A stretch of DNA of 10,262 bases. Origin: Candidatus Glassbacteria bacterium RIFCSPLOWO2_12_FULL_58_11 (GTDB taxonomy: Bacteria; Gemmatimonadota; Glassbacteria; GWA2-58-10). Of the stretch, positions 1 to 6,215 are shown piece after piece. Below the pieces are notes generated by a model, which saw nothing but the letters and a program-made list of their open reading frames with translations, was not told the origin of the DNA and made no database searches. How positions within the stretch are numbered: the stretch's first letter is position 1; the number at the start of each line of letters is the position of its first letter. A program made the position numbers and the translations under genes. Where the stretch lies: NCBI GenBank assembly GCA_001780825.1, contig MFIX01000106.1, positions 1 through 10,262 of the forward strand, in the 5' to 3' direction.

Positions 1-1
1 G

Positions 2-1195
2 AACCTGCAGGCGCTAAACTTCCGGCTGATGGAGACTCCGCTCGACCGGACCGGCCAGGATAACTGGCGCGAGGTGATCGGCCACTGCGAGGATGTGCTG
101 CTGGAGGATTTCGAGATATTCAGGGATTATCTGGTGGTCGAGGAGCGCCGGGAGGGACTGGTAAAGCTGCGGATCATTCCCTGGTCCGGCGAGGGCGAGC
201 ACTACCTGGATTTCGGCGAGCCGGCTTACCTGGCTTATATCGGCACCAACCGCGAGTTCAACACCCGGCTCCTGCGTTTCGGCTACTCCTCGCTGACCAC
301 GCCGAACTCGGTTTACGACTACGACATGCGGACCCGCGAGAAAAAGCTGCAGAAACGGGATGAGGTCCTGGGAGGATTCGACACCGAAGACTACCGCACC
401 GAACGCCTTTATGCCACGGCTCGGGATGGCGTGCGGGTGCCGGTTTCCCTGGTCTACCGGAAGGGCATGGGAAAAAAGGGGGGCAATCCTCTGCTGCTCT
501 ACGGGTACGGCGCCTATGGCCACAGCAGCGATCCGGTGTTCAGCTCCGCGCGCCTGAGCCTGCTCGATCGCGGATTCATTTTCGCCATCGCCCATGCCCG
601 CGGCGGCGAGGAGCTGGGAAGGCAGTGGTACGAGGAGGGCCGCCAGTTGCGCAAGAAAAACACCTTCACCGATTTTATCGACTGCGCCGAGTACCTGATC
701 GGGCAAGGCTACACCGGCCCGGAGCGGCTTTTCGTCCAGGGCGGCAGCGCAGGCGGCTTGCTGATGGGCGCGGTGGTCAACCTGCGGCCGGAATTGTTCC
801 GGGGCGTAATCGCCAGAGTGCCTTTTGTCGATGTGCTGACCACCATGCTCGACCCGGACATCCCCCTGACCACCGGCGAATACGATGAGTGGGGGGACCC
901 AAACCGGAAAGAGTTTTACGACTATATGTTGAGTTATTCGCCCTACGATAACCTGGAGACGAAAGAATATCCGAACCTGCTGGTTACCACCGGCCTGCAC
1001 GACTCGCAGGTCCAGTATTGGGAGCCGGCGAAATGGGTCGCCAGGCTGCGCGCCCTTAAAACCGGCGATAACGTTCTGCTGCTCAAGACCCGAATGGATG
1101 CCGGCCACGGCGGCGTGTCGGGACGCTTCCGGCGCTACCGCGAGACCGCTTTCGAATATGCGTTCCTGCTCGACCTAGCCGGTATCCGGCAATAG
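2..1195 (+). CDS. Oligopeptidase B-like S9A serine peptidase (C-terminal part, 5' end outside window)
   Basis: Prolyl-oligopeptidase family (S9A) peptidase, closest in recognisable motifs to oligopeptidase B (protease II, PtrB), a soluble enzyme that cleaves peptides after basic residues. The frame is open to the left edge, so the gene begins before the window; an internal ATG at 29 is not the true start. About 397 residues are visible of a family length near 700: the end of the beta-propeller and the whole alpha/beta-hydrolase domain. The catalytic triad is intact: Ser in GGSAGG (codon 746-748), Asp in LHDSQVQYWEP (codon 1001-1003) and His in MDAGHGG (codon 1106-1108). The stretch VPFVDVLTTMLDPDIPLT and the following EYDEWGDP are typical of oligopeptidase B. 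Cleavage specificity is inferred from the family. The next gene follows after 41 nt on the same strand, so they may be cotranscribed. Confidence 0.93.
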   Translation, partial: NLQALNFRLMETPLDRTGQDNWREVIGHCEDVLLEDFEIFRDYLVVEERREGLVKLRIIPWSGEGEHYLDFGEPAYLAYIGTNREFNTRLLRFGYSSLTTPNSVYDYDMRTREKKLQKRDEVLGGFDTEDYRTERLYATARDGVRVPVSLVYRKGMGKKGGNPLLLYGYGAYGHSSDPVFSSARLSLLDRGFIFAIAHARGGEELGRQWYEEGRQLRKKNTFTDFIDCAEYLIGQGYTGPERLFVQGGSAGGLLMGAVVNLRPELFRGVIARVPFVDVLTTMLDPDIPLTTGEYDEWGDPNRKEFYDYMLSYSPYDNLETKEYPNLLVTTGLHDSQVQYWEPAKWVARLRALKTGDNVLLLKTRMDAGHGGVSGRFRRYRETAFEYAFLLDLAGIRQ

Positions 1196-1236
1196 CCGAA
1201 TTACGCAAAAACCAGTTAACTGACAAGGAGATTACC

Positions 1237-1638
1237 GTGCACCAGCTAAGCGTCCAGACCAATGCCCGCACCGAGCTGCTGGATATCACCTCGAAGGTGG
1301 AGGAGGTGGTCCGCCGCGCCGGGGTGGACAATGCGCTCTGCACCATTTTCGTGCCCCACACCACCGCCGGAGTGACGATAAATGAGAACGCCGATCCGGA
1401 TGTGACGCGCGATATCCTGGCCGTCGTCGATTCGCTGATCCCCTTCCATGACAGCCGCTACCGTCACGGAGAGGGCAACAGCGCGGCGCATGTCAAGAGC
1501 AGCCTGTTCGGCTGCAGCCTCAACGTGATCATCGAGAAAGGAAGTCTCAGGCTGGGGACCTGGCAGGGGATATATTTCGCGGAGTTCGATGGACCGCGGA
1601 GCCGGAAGGTCTGGATTTCTTTCTCGCCGGCGGTCTAG
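1237..1638 (+). CDS. yjbQ: YjbQ/UPF0047 family protein (secondary thiamine-phosphate synthase type)
   Basis: A small 133-residue protein of the widespread YjbQ/UPF0047 family. Family hallmarks appear in order: HTTAGVTINENADPDVTRDI at about residues 46-65, HGEGNSAAHVKSSLFG in the middle, and LGTWQGIYFAEFDGPRSRKV near the end. Length and motifs match full-length members. The family forms compact trimers; E. coli YjbQ shows weak thiamine-phosphate synthase activity, but the physiological role is unsettled, so the function is tentative. The start is GTG, chosen because AAGGAG at 1224-1229 lies 7 nt upstream and the conserved domain begins at once. No thiamine genes are in view. It is the last gene of the left + strand unit. 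Confidence 0.93.
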   Translation: MHQLSVQTNARTELLDITSKVEEVVRRAGVDNALCTIFVPHTTAGVTINENADPDVTRDILAVVDSLIPFHDSRYRHGEGNSAAHVKSSLFGCSLNVIIEKGSLRLGTWQGIYFAEFDGPRSRKVWISFSPAV

Positions 1639-1683
1639 AAACGTGCTGCAATAATCACGCAACCATAATGATATACATGGGGT

Positions 1684-1711
1684 GCATGGGCGACGCATGC
1701 GTCGCCCCTAC
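1684..1711. repeat. REP-like palindrome, copy 1 (core ACGCATGCGT)
   Basis: The central 20 nt (1688-1707) form a perfect palindrome: GGGCG, then core ACGCATGCGT, then CGCCC. The right arm CGCCCCTAC (1703-1711) is complete. The left arm reads GCATGGGCG where the matching arm would be GTAGGGGCG, so the outer pairs are partly lost. It shares its arms with the elements at 1813-1840 and 6074-6102 and, like them, is intergenic. It resembles REP-type extragenic palindromes; no transposase is in the window. Confidence 0.75.
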
Positions 1712-1812
1712 GGTAATCCCTTACTCTTCTATCAGCGTGTGGCTATTTAATCTTCTCATTACCGACTGAATCAAATTTATCTAACAAAGGCAATGCTTGA
1801 AGACAGGGAATA

Positions 1813-1840
1813 GTAGGGGCGGTTCGCGAACCGCCCCTTG
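1813..1840. repeat. REP-like palindrome, copy 2 (core GTTCGCGAAC)
   Basis: The left arm GTAGGGGCG (1813-1821) is complete. The inner 24 nt (1815-1838) are a perfect palindrome centred on TTCGCGAA. The right arm ends CTTG instead of CTAC, so the two outermost pairs fail. It lies 101 nt after copy 1; the complete right arm of copy 1 and the complete left arm of this copy face each other, as in paired REP arrangements. Same family as 6074-6102. Confidence 0.78.
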
Positions 1841-1885
1841 TGCCTGAGAAAATTATTCTCTTGAGATATAAATCAACACGCATTT

Positions 1886-1927
1886 AGCCGGATTAGCCAT
1901 GAAATCATTCGGCGTTCCGGCTTTTTT
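1886..1927 (+). terminator. Rho-independent terminator, + strand, downstream of yjbQ
   Basis: The inverted repeat AGCCGGA (1886-1892) and TCCGGCT (1916-1922) runs straight into a T tract (1922-1927). The inside can fold further (GCCATG against CAT and GGC). Orientation is +, because the T run follows on that strand and an A run precedes on the other. It would end the oligopeptidase B-yjbQ transcript about 250 nt past the yjbQ stop, just before the convergent Yip1-like gene ends at 1936. The remaining noncoding stretch 1639-1885 holds only the two palindromes. Confidence 0.6.
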
Positions 1928-1935
1928 GTTTCCGG

Positions 1936-2532
1936 TCAGACCAGGGCGATTAATAGCAGCAGCGAGATGGCCTCGCCGGTCACCAGGGCGATAGCAAACA
2001 TACCGAGGGCCTTGGGCCCCGAAACCTCGCAGGAGAACTTGAAGGAGCGGTACTGCAGCGCCACCATCCAGATCAGCATCAAAATAACGACCGCCAGAGT
2101 CAGGCAGTAAAATACCGCATCCGCAGGGAGGACAGCGATCTCTTCTCCTCCGGGCAGGACTTTGAGGGCATAACGATGGGAGCCCGGGAACATGCCGGCC
2201 AGGGCGGTAAACAGCAGCGGGCCGCGGGCCAGGGCCTGAGTGGCGAAAAGCTCGAACGGCCGGACCCGGCTGCCGGTAATCAGCCTCCCCCCGGCAAAGA
2301 GCAGAGAGGACATCAGCAGCCAGGCCACCAGAACCTCGATCAGGTTTATCCCGAACCCCACATGGTCGGTGGAACCGAGATGAAACCCCAGCACGCCATC
2401 GAATCGGCACTGCCCCAGGGCGGCGATCAGCGCCGTCGCGATCAGGATCGACAGGCCGCTCGCCAGCGCCCGGACCCCGCTGAGATAATTGAAAGGGTTA
2501 AGCAGCAATCGGCAGATATTTTTTCCAGGCAT
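1936..2532 (-). CDS. Yip1-like integral membrane protein
   Basis: A 198-residue hydrophobic protein with about five predicted membrane segments, near residues 23-40, 60-82, 103-117, 138-160 and 176-197. The N-terminal RLLLNPFNYL preceding the first helix and the overall layout resemble bacterial Yip1-domain (DUF1282-like) membrane proteins, whose function is unknown. There is no cleavable signal peptide. The frame stays open to an ATG at 2631, inside the kinase gene, but the extra 33 residues look like kinase shadow; the ATG at 2532 is preferred because it falls directly before the membrane domain. No clear Shine-Dalgarno is seen. It lies 53 nt after the kinase stop and may be the third gene of that unit or be transcribed from a weak promoter in the gap. 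The family call rests on topology and a short motif. Confidence 0.72.
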   Translation of the reverse strand: MPGKNICRLLLNPFNYLSGVRALASGLSILIATALIAALGQCRFDGVLGFHLGSTDHVGFGINLIEVLVAWLLMSSLLFAGGRLITGSRVRPFELFATQALARGPLLFTALAGMFPGSHRYALKVLPGGEEIAVLPADAVFYCLTLAVVILMLIWMVALQYRSFKFSCEVSGPKALGMFAIALVTGEAISLLLLIALV

Positions 2533-2551
2533 GCTCGTACTTGTTAAAAGA

Positions 2552-2557
2552 ATTATA
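2552..2557 (-). promoter_or_regulatory. Possible -10 box before the Yip1-like gene
   Basis: A perfect TATAAT hexamer on the - strand (ATTATA as written on +) lies in the 53-nt gap between the kinase stop and the Yip1-like start. No recognisable -35 hexamer stands at 16-18 nt spacing, so it may be chance or need an activator. If used, the leader would be only about 12 nt, consistent with the absence of a ribosome binding site. Confidence 0.25.
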
Positions 2558-2585
2558 CTTGACGTTTCAGGCGGAGGAGCAGCGC

Positions 2586-3566
2586 TTATATATCCACTAC
2601 TGTCAATCCGGGGGAGGGTTCGAGGGTCCATATTTTCGGATCGCCCTCTTTACGGAACGCCTCAATAAGTCTTTCCGGCCGGTGATGCAGAGCGATTATC
2701 GTTCCACCGCCCCCGGCTCCGGCAAGTTTCGCCCCCAGGGCTCCATTGGCTCGCGCCAGCTCGATAAAATGGTCGTTTATCTTGCCGCTCGCCCCCAGCG
2801 CCTGCTGAATCTCGTGGTTGCGGTTCATCAGCTCTCCCAGTTCCTCCCAGTCGCCGCGCAGCATTGCGCGCTTGCCCTCACGGGCCAGCTCGCCGATCTC
2901 CCGGTAGCCCTCCACCACCGATGGATCGCCATCCATCCAGCGCTCCCGGATCGGCTTGAGCACCGACCCGGAAATTCGCTGGACCCCGGTATGGATCAGG
3001 ACAAACGGCAGTCCGCTGACCAGTCCGGCCAGGGGCTCCACCGTGGCGTAAACCTCCTCGGCGATATCCCGGTAGATCTCCTTGGTGCGGAAATCTAGAT
3101 AGTTCAGGCCGCCGAACACGGTCATGTACTGGTCCTGGTAGCCGCACTGGATATCCATGTAATTGAGCTCGATATGGCGGATGGTTTCGGCGCACTGGTA
3201 GCGGTTCAGCTCGAGACCCAGGAACTTACAGACTGCGCCGAAAATTGCCGCCAGCATGGCGGTGGAGCCGGCCAGCCCGCTGCGGAAGGGGATTTCGCTC
3301 TCGCCCACCAGACGCAGCTTCCGGTCGGCGATCCGCAGGTAGCGGATCACGCTCCGGGCGGCGTCGAACACGCCCCCGTCCAGGACCAGGTCGCTCTCAT
3401 CGCCGATCACTGTCTCTTGGCCGTGGAAAGCCAGCTCGAGGTGCTGCGCCTCGACCAGCCGAACAGTGGCCCGGCAGGCCAGCGTGCAGGAAATCAGGCT
3501 GCCGCCGTAGCCATCGGTGGGATTGCCGATCACTCCCGCCCGGGCGGGAGCTGAGGCCTCGATCAT
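2586..3566 (-). CDS. GHMP-family sugar kinase, glucuronokinase-like
   Basis: A 326-residue GHMP kinase (the galactokinase, homoserine kinase, mevalonate kinase fold) that phosphorylates a small substrate with ATP. Motif 1 is PARAGVIGNPTDGYGG (residues 7-22), the ATP-loop motif 2 is IPFRSGLAGSTAML (92-105), GYQDQYMTVFGG (142-153) carries the likely catalytic Asp145, and motif 3 is GAKLAGAGGGGTI (278-290). GNPTDGYGG, the stretch IRERWMDGD (206-214) and the following EIGELAREGK and ELMNRN segments resemble plant glucuronokinase (GNPSDVYFG, RQRWLDGD), which makes glucuronate-1-phosphate. Related bacterial kinases act on heptose-7-phosphate or other sugars, so the substrate is inferred. The start ATG overlaps the galU stop by 4 nt (ATGA, 3566-3563), implying translational coupling to the uridylyltransferase. 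Confidence 0.88.
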   Translation of the reverse strand: MIEASAPARAGVIGNPTDGYGGSLISCTLACRATVRLVEAQHLELAFHGQETVIGDESDLVLDGGVFDAARSVIRYLRIADRKLRLVGESEIPFRSGLAGSTAMLAAIFGAVCKFLGLELNRYQCAETIRHIELNYMDIQCGYQDQYMTVFGGLNYLDFRTKEIYRDIAEEVYATVEPLAGLVSGLPFVLIHTGVQRISGSVLKPIRERWMDGDPSVVEGYREIGELAREGKRAMLRGDWEELGELMNRNHEIQQALGASGKINDHFIELARANGALGAKLAGAGGGGTIIALHHRPERLIEAFRKEGDPKIWTLEPSPGLTVVDI

Positions 3567-4447
3567 AACTTCCTCGAAAGGTAATGCCGCAGAATGTGGC
3601 CGTACTTTTCATCCTGCAGGGCGAAATCCACGAAAGCCTTGAAGTAGCTTTCATAATTGCCGATATCATAGCGGCGCTCCTTGTCCTTGAGCATTACCGC
3701 GTACACCGGAGCGCCTTTCTTGAGCAGCAGACCGATCGAATCGGTAAGCTGGAGTTCGCCGCCCTTGTCCGGGAGGGTCATGTCGATGGCCTGGAAGATC
3801 TCCGGAGAGAACACGTAGCGCGCAGCAATAGTCAGGTCGCTGGGGGCATCCTCGATATTGGGCTTCTCTACGAGCTGCTCGATCTTGAACACTCCGTTGC
3901 CCAGCTCCTCGCCGATTTTCACCACCCCGTAACGGTAGACCTCCTCGCGGGGGATCCGCTCGATCGCCACGGTGCAGGCGGCCTTGTGTTTGCGGTGGAC
4001 CTCCATCATGCGCTTCAACAGGCTCGGTCCGCTCTTGGGGCTGCTGATTATCGAGTCCCCCAGTGCACAGACAAAGGATTCATTCTCCACCAGGTCGCGG
4101 GCCAGGTTCACCGCATCGGCCAGCCCTTTCTGCTCGCTCTGCCGCACATAGTAGAAGCTTACGTTGATCTCCTGGTATTTCATTTCCTCGATGATGCTCG
4201 CTTTGCCGCTCTGGCGGAGCTGTTTGAGCAGCTCCATATCCTTGTCGAAATGGTCCTCGATCGAGCGTTTCTTACTGCCGGTGACAAAGAGGATTTGTTT
4301 CAGGCCGGCGGCCTCGATCTCCTCGACTACATACTGTACCACCGGCTTACGGCCGACCGGCAGCATTTCCTTGGGCTGGCTTTTGGTCGCCGGCAGCAGG
4401 CGCGTGCCATGCCCGGCCACCGGGATTACCGCCTTTTTTATTTCCAT
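3563..4447 (-). CDS. galU: UTP-sugar-1-phosphate uridylyltransferase (GalU type)
   Basis: A 294-residue nucleotidyltransferase of the GalU family, which forms UDP-glucose (or a related UDP-sugar) and pyrophosphate from UTP and a sugar-1-phosphate in the cytosol. The N-terminal signature GHGTRLLPATKSQPKEMLP lies at residues 12-30. GD at 130-131 is the expected metal-binding site, where classical GalU has GDD and this protein GDS. VEKP (193-196) holds the substrate-binding lysine, and RRYDIGN (258-264) is the conserved C-terminal motif. An in-frame upstream ATG at 4558 exists, but this start is preferred: GGAGG lies 6 nt ahead and the protein then begins at the family's MEIKKAVIPVAG. It is first in an operon with the GHMP kinase. 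Substrate could be glucose-1-phosphate or, given its partner, another sugar-1-phosphate. Confidence 0.93.
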   Translation of the reverse strand: MEIKKAVIPVAGHGTRLLPATKSQPKEMLPVGRKPVVQYVVEEIEAAGLKQILFVTGSKKRSIEDHFDKDMELLKQLRQSGKASIIEEMKYQEINVSFYYVRQSEQKGLADAVNLARDLVENESFVCALGDSIISSPKSGPSLLKRMMEVHRKHKAACTVAIERIPREEVYRYGVVKIGEELGNGVFKIEQLVEKPNIEDAPSDLTIAARYVFSPEIFQAIDMTLPDKGGELQLTDSIGLLLKKGAPVYAVMLKDKERRYDIGNYESYFKAFVDFALQDEKYGHILRHYLSRKL

Positions 4448-4530
4448 CTGGAACCTCCGCCACATGAGGTGGGAACGACCGTGATAAATCTTTAGCTGTT
4501 TTCTTTTCAGGTAAGGGGCGAGGACATGCT

Positions 4531-4552
4531 GGCCGCCGGAAGAGCGGCGGCC
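4531..4552. other. Hairpin in the galU leader
   Basis: GGCCGCC (4531-4537) and GGCGGCC (4546-4552) form a perfect 7-bp stem with an 8-nt loop. On the - strand it falls in the predicted 5' leader of galU, just after the likely transcription start. No T tract follows on either strand, so a standard terminator is unlikely; it could affect mRNA stability or be chance in G+C-rich sequence. Confidence 0.4.
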
Positions 4553-4589
4553 CGGCATTAAATTAGAGGCCGGGCAAAGGGATTGTCAA
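4550..4589 (-). promoter_or_regulatory. Predicted sigma70 promoter of galU-kinase, with a dyad around the -10 box
   Basis: On the - strand, TTGACA (4589-4584, full match) is followed after 16 nt by TCTAAT (4567-4562, 5 of 6). Transcription would start near 4555, giving a leader of about 110 nt before the galU ATG. A 7-bp inverted repeat, GCCCGGC (4550-4556) and GCCGGGC (4569-4575), brackets the -10 box with 12 nt between arms; this is where a repressor operator often sits, although the dyad could be chance in this base composition. Confidence 0.62.
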
Positions 4590-4617
4590 CGCTTTTCTCC
4601 TGCGAAAGATAAGGATT

Positions 4618-5181
4618 TCAGGCTGGTTCAACGGCTGAGGAATCCTCGAGCCGCTGGAGCTTGTAAAGGCGCCGGACCTCGAGCAGTATCTTATCGTACA
4701 TGCCGGTCTTAAAATCCGGAAAGGTCCACTCGAACTTGCTCCAGCCGCCCTTGCGGTAGTATAGTGTCAGGTCGGCCCAGACCCGCTGGCCCAGATATAT
4801 TTTCTGCCCCTGGTACTTGTACGAAGCCAGGACCACTTTCTGGTAGTCCAGGATTCCGGGGTCGATATTGACCTGCCTGCCGCCATCCTCCCGGCAGAGA
4901 GTATTTTCTATGCGCTCGGCCTCGAGCTTGGCCGCAATCAGCGCCGACGGCGGAACTAGCCGGCGATAAGATACGAACAACCGGAAAAGCGGCGCGCCCA
5001 TTTCCGGCTTGTAGAAATCGGTATGGTCGAACGGCGACGGTTCGGAGATAAAATCCTCCTCGCCGTATGCCTCGCGCAGCGCCTCGCGGGCATGCTCCAG
5101 CGGACCGCTCTCCCGGTAGAGCAGCGCCGCGAACAGCTTGACCGGCTCCACCAGATACTTAGCCGGCGGGTTTCTCTTCAT
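4618..5181 (-). CDS. DUF4416 family protein
   Basis: A 187-residue soluble protein recognised as DUF4416, a family of unknown function. Seen in order: a KLFAALLYRE opening (residues 15-24), SEPSPFDHTDFYKPEMG, LFRLFVSYRRLVPPS, a NIDPGILDYQKVVLASYK core, then QKIYLGQRVWADLTLYYRKG and WTFPDF, spanning the family's usual length. There is no signal peptide or membrane segment. The start ATG overlaps the stop of the upstream acetyltransferase-like gene by 4 nt (ATGA, 5181-5178), so the two are very probably cotranscribed and translationally coupled. No function can be given from sequence. The downstream galU unit has its own promoter, so this pair seems to be a separate transcription unit. Confidence 0.88.
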   Translation of the reverse strand: MKRNPPAKYLVEPVKLFAALLYRESGPLEHAREALREAYGEEDFISEPSPFDHTDFYKPEMGAPLFRLFVSYRRLVPPSALIAAKLEAERIENTLCREDGGRQVNIDPGILDYQKVVLASYKYQGQKIYLGQRVWADLTLYYRKGGWSKFEWTFPDFKTGMYDKILLEVRRLYKLQRLEDSSAVEPA

Positions 5182-6023
5182 TCTGCCATCCTTTCCACCT
5201 CCCGGGCTTTTTCCACCAGCTCCCGGGCCTGCTCGACCAGGGCGGCCTCGATCCCGAACAGCTCCTCGATACTGGGCCCGAGCGAGGCGCGGATGTTGCT
5301 GTTTTTCCGGCCATCCGGCCGGTTCAGCCGAAGATGGTTCTTGTGCACGTAAACCTGGGCATCCTCCAGGTTGCGGCTGAGCAGGAGCTGATGGTTCATC
5401 GGCGCGGAGAACGAGCTGCGCCAGTGCTGCTCGAATTCCCGGTCCCCGGCCGGCCGGCTGCGGATCCGGTAGCGCCAGCGGCTCTCCCCGGAATGCGTGA
5501 GCGTGTAGAGATTGAACGTTTCCGGCATCCGCTTGTCCGGCTCCAGCAGATAGGTGTAGAGCGGGCATTTCAGCACGCTTTTTCCCCGGGGATCGATAGG
5601 CAATGGTGCAGGCAGCAGATACCCGGCATCGCAGAGATATTCAGCGCCCTCCAGGGACACCATTACCGCGCAATGGATGTTCGGGCCGTGCCGCATGTCG
5701 CCCAGGACCCGCCAGACGCTGAACCCGCAGTAGCCGAGCAGGGTGTAGAGACAATGGGTCAGCGAGAAACAGGTGCCGCCGAGCCGGGAAGTCAGGTAGC
5801 CTTCGAGCACCTCCACCGGGGTCCGGAACTCCGGTGGTCCCTCGCGCCTTGGAGCATAAGTGCGGATGATCTTGGATACGTTCTCGTAAGGCAGGCTGGT
5901 GAAAGCCCGGTAGAGCGCGAAAAGCTCATCGCGCGCTGGGGAAAGCTTGTGATTCAACCCGAAATGAGCCAGAAAACAGTCGGCCGCCCGGCTGAAATTT
6001 TTGCTTTCTTCTGATCGAAGCAT
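5178..6023 (-). CDS. Arylamine N-acetyltransferase-like protein (NAT family)
   Basis: A 281-residue member of the arylamine N-acetyltransferase/papain-like fold family, cytosolic enzymes that move an acyl group from acyl-CoA through a catalytic cysteine. LPYENVSK (residues 44-51) is the NAT N-terminal motif. The Cys-His-Asp triad is intact: Cys85 in LGGTCFSLTH, His117 in PNIHCAVMV and Asp132 in LCDAGY. The Cys motif reads GGTCF where classical NATs have RGGYCFE, so this is a divergent member and its acyl donor and acceptor may differ. The last 30 or so residues form a charged, helix-prone tail (VEQARELVEKAREVE). No good Shine-Dalgarno precedes the ATG, but no better start is in frame. Its stop overlaps the DUF4416 start. 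Confidence 0.85.
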   Translation of the reverse strand: MLRSEESKNFSRAADCFLAHFGLNHKLSPARDELFALYRAFTSLPYENVSKIIRTYAPRREGPPEFRTPVEVLEGYLTSRLGGTCFSLTHCLYTLLGYCGFSVWRVLGDMRHGPNIHCAVMVSLEGAEYLCDAGYLLPAPLPIDPRGKSVLKCPLYTYLLEPDKRMPETFNLYTLTHSGESRWRYRIRSRPAGDREFEQHWRSSFSAPMNHQLLLSRNLEDAQVYVHKNHLRLNRPDGRKNSNIRASLGPSIEELFGIEAALVEQARELVEKAREVERMAE

Positions 6024-6073
6024 TTCGAAGCGAATTGAAATATTTCCTATCCGGTCAGTTATTCCCCGGGGCC

Positions 6074-6102
6074 GTAGGGGCGGGTTTTAAACCCGCCCCT
6101 AC
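6074..6102. repeat. REP-like palindrome, copy 3 (core GGTTTTAAACC)
   Basis: A perfect 14-bp inverted repeat around a single central T (6088): left arm GTAGGGGCGGGTTT (6074-6087), right arm AAACCCGCCCCTAC (6089-6102). It is the most complete of three elements sharing GTAGGGGCG/CGCCCCTAC arms. It lies in the 192-nt gap upstream of the NAT gene and, if transcribed with it, would form a very stable hairpin in its leader. The rest of the gap (6103-6215) is A+T-rich, with a weak hairpin at 6184-6199 (GCGCT/AGCGC) beyond the permease stop and nothing else I can support. Confidence 0.85.
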
Positions 6103-6215
6103 AATTGCTTGAATTTTCTAATGATACGGTGTCTTGTTATATATTATATGCATCAACCAGTAATTAACGAATGATAAACCAGCGCGCTCTTTAAAGCGCC
6201 ACCTATAGAGTATTC

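Noticed and set aside
14..1108. A 364-codon open frame on the - strand
   Set aside because: It is antisense to the oligopeptidase B-like gene, whose catalytic triad and family motifs are intact. Long antisense frames are common in G+C-rich genes and this one shows no recognisable domain.
1684..1840. Two palindromes considered as a CRISPR array or IS terminal repeats
   Set aside because: There are only two copies with different cores, no regularly spaced repeats, and the 101 nt between them holds no transposase.
2533..2631. An N-terminal extension of the Yip1-like protein overlapping the kinase gene
   Set aside because: The 33 extra residues look like out-of-frame kinase coding sequence, and the membrane domain begins right after the ATG at 2532.
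3584..4495. A 303-codon open frame on the + strand
   Set aside because: It is antisense to galU, is rich in the residues expected from a shadow frame, and has no family motif.
4531..4552. Hairpin considered as a terminator for the DUF4416 gene
   Set aside because: There is no T tract after the stem on the - strand, and the stem lies downstream of the predicted galU promoter, where a terminator would block galU.
4448..4558. An N-terminal extension of GalU by 37 residues from an upstream ATG
   Set aside because: The extension includes the leader hairpin and has no family match, while GGAGG stands 6 nt before the ATG at 4447, where GalU homology begins.
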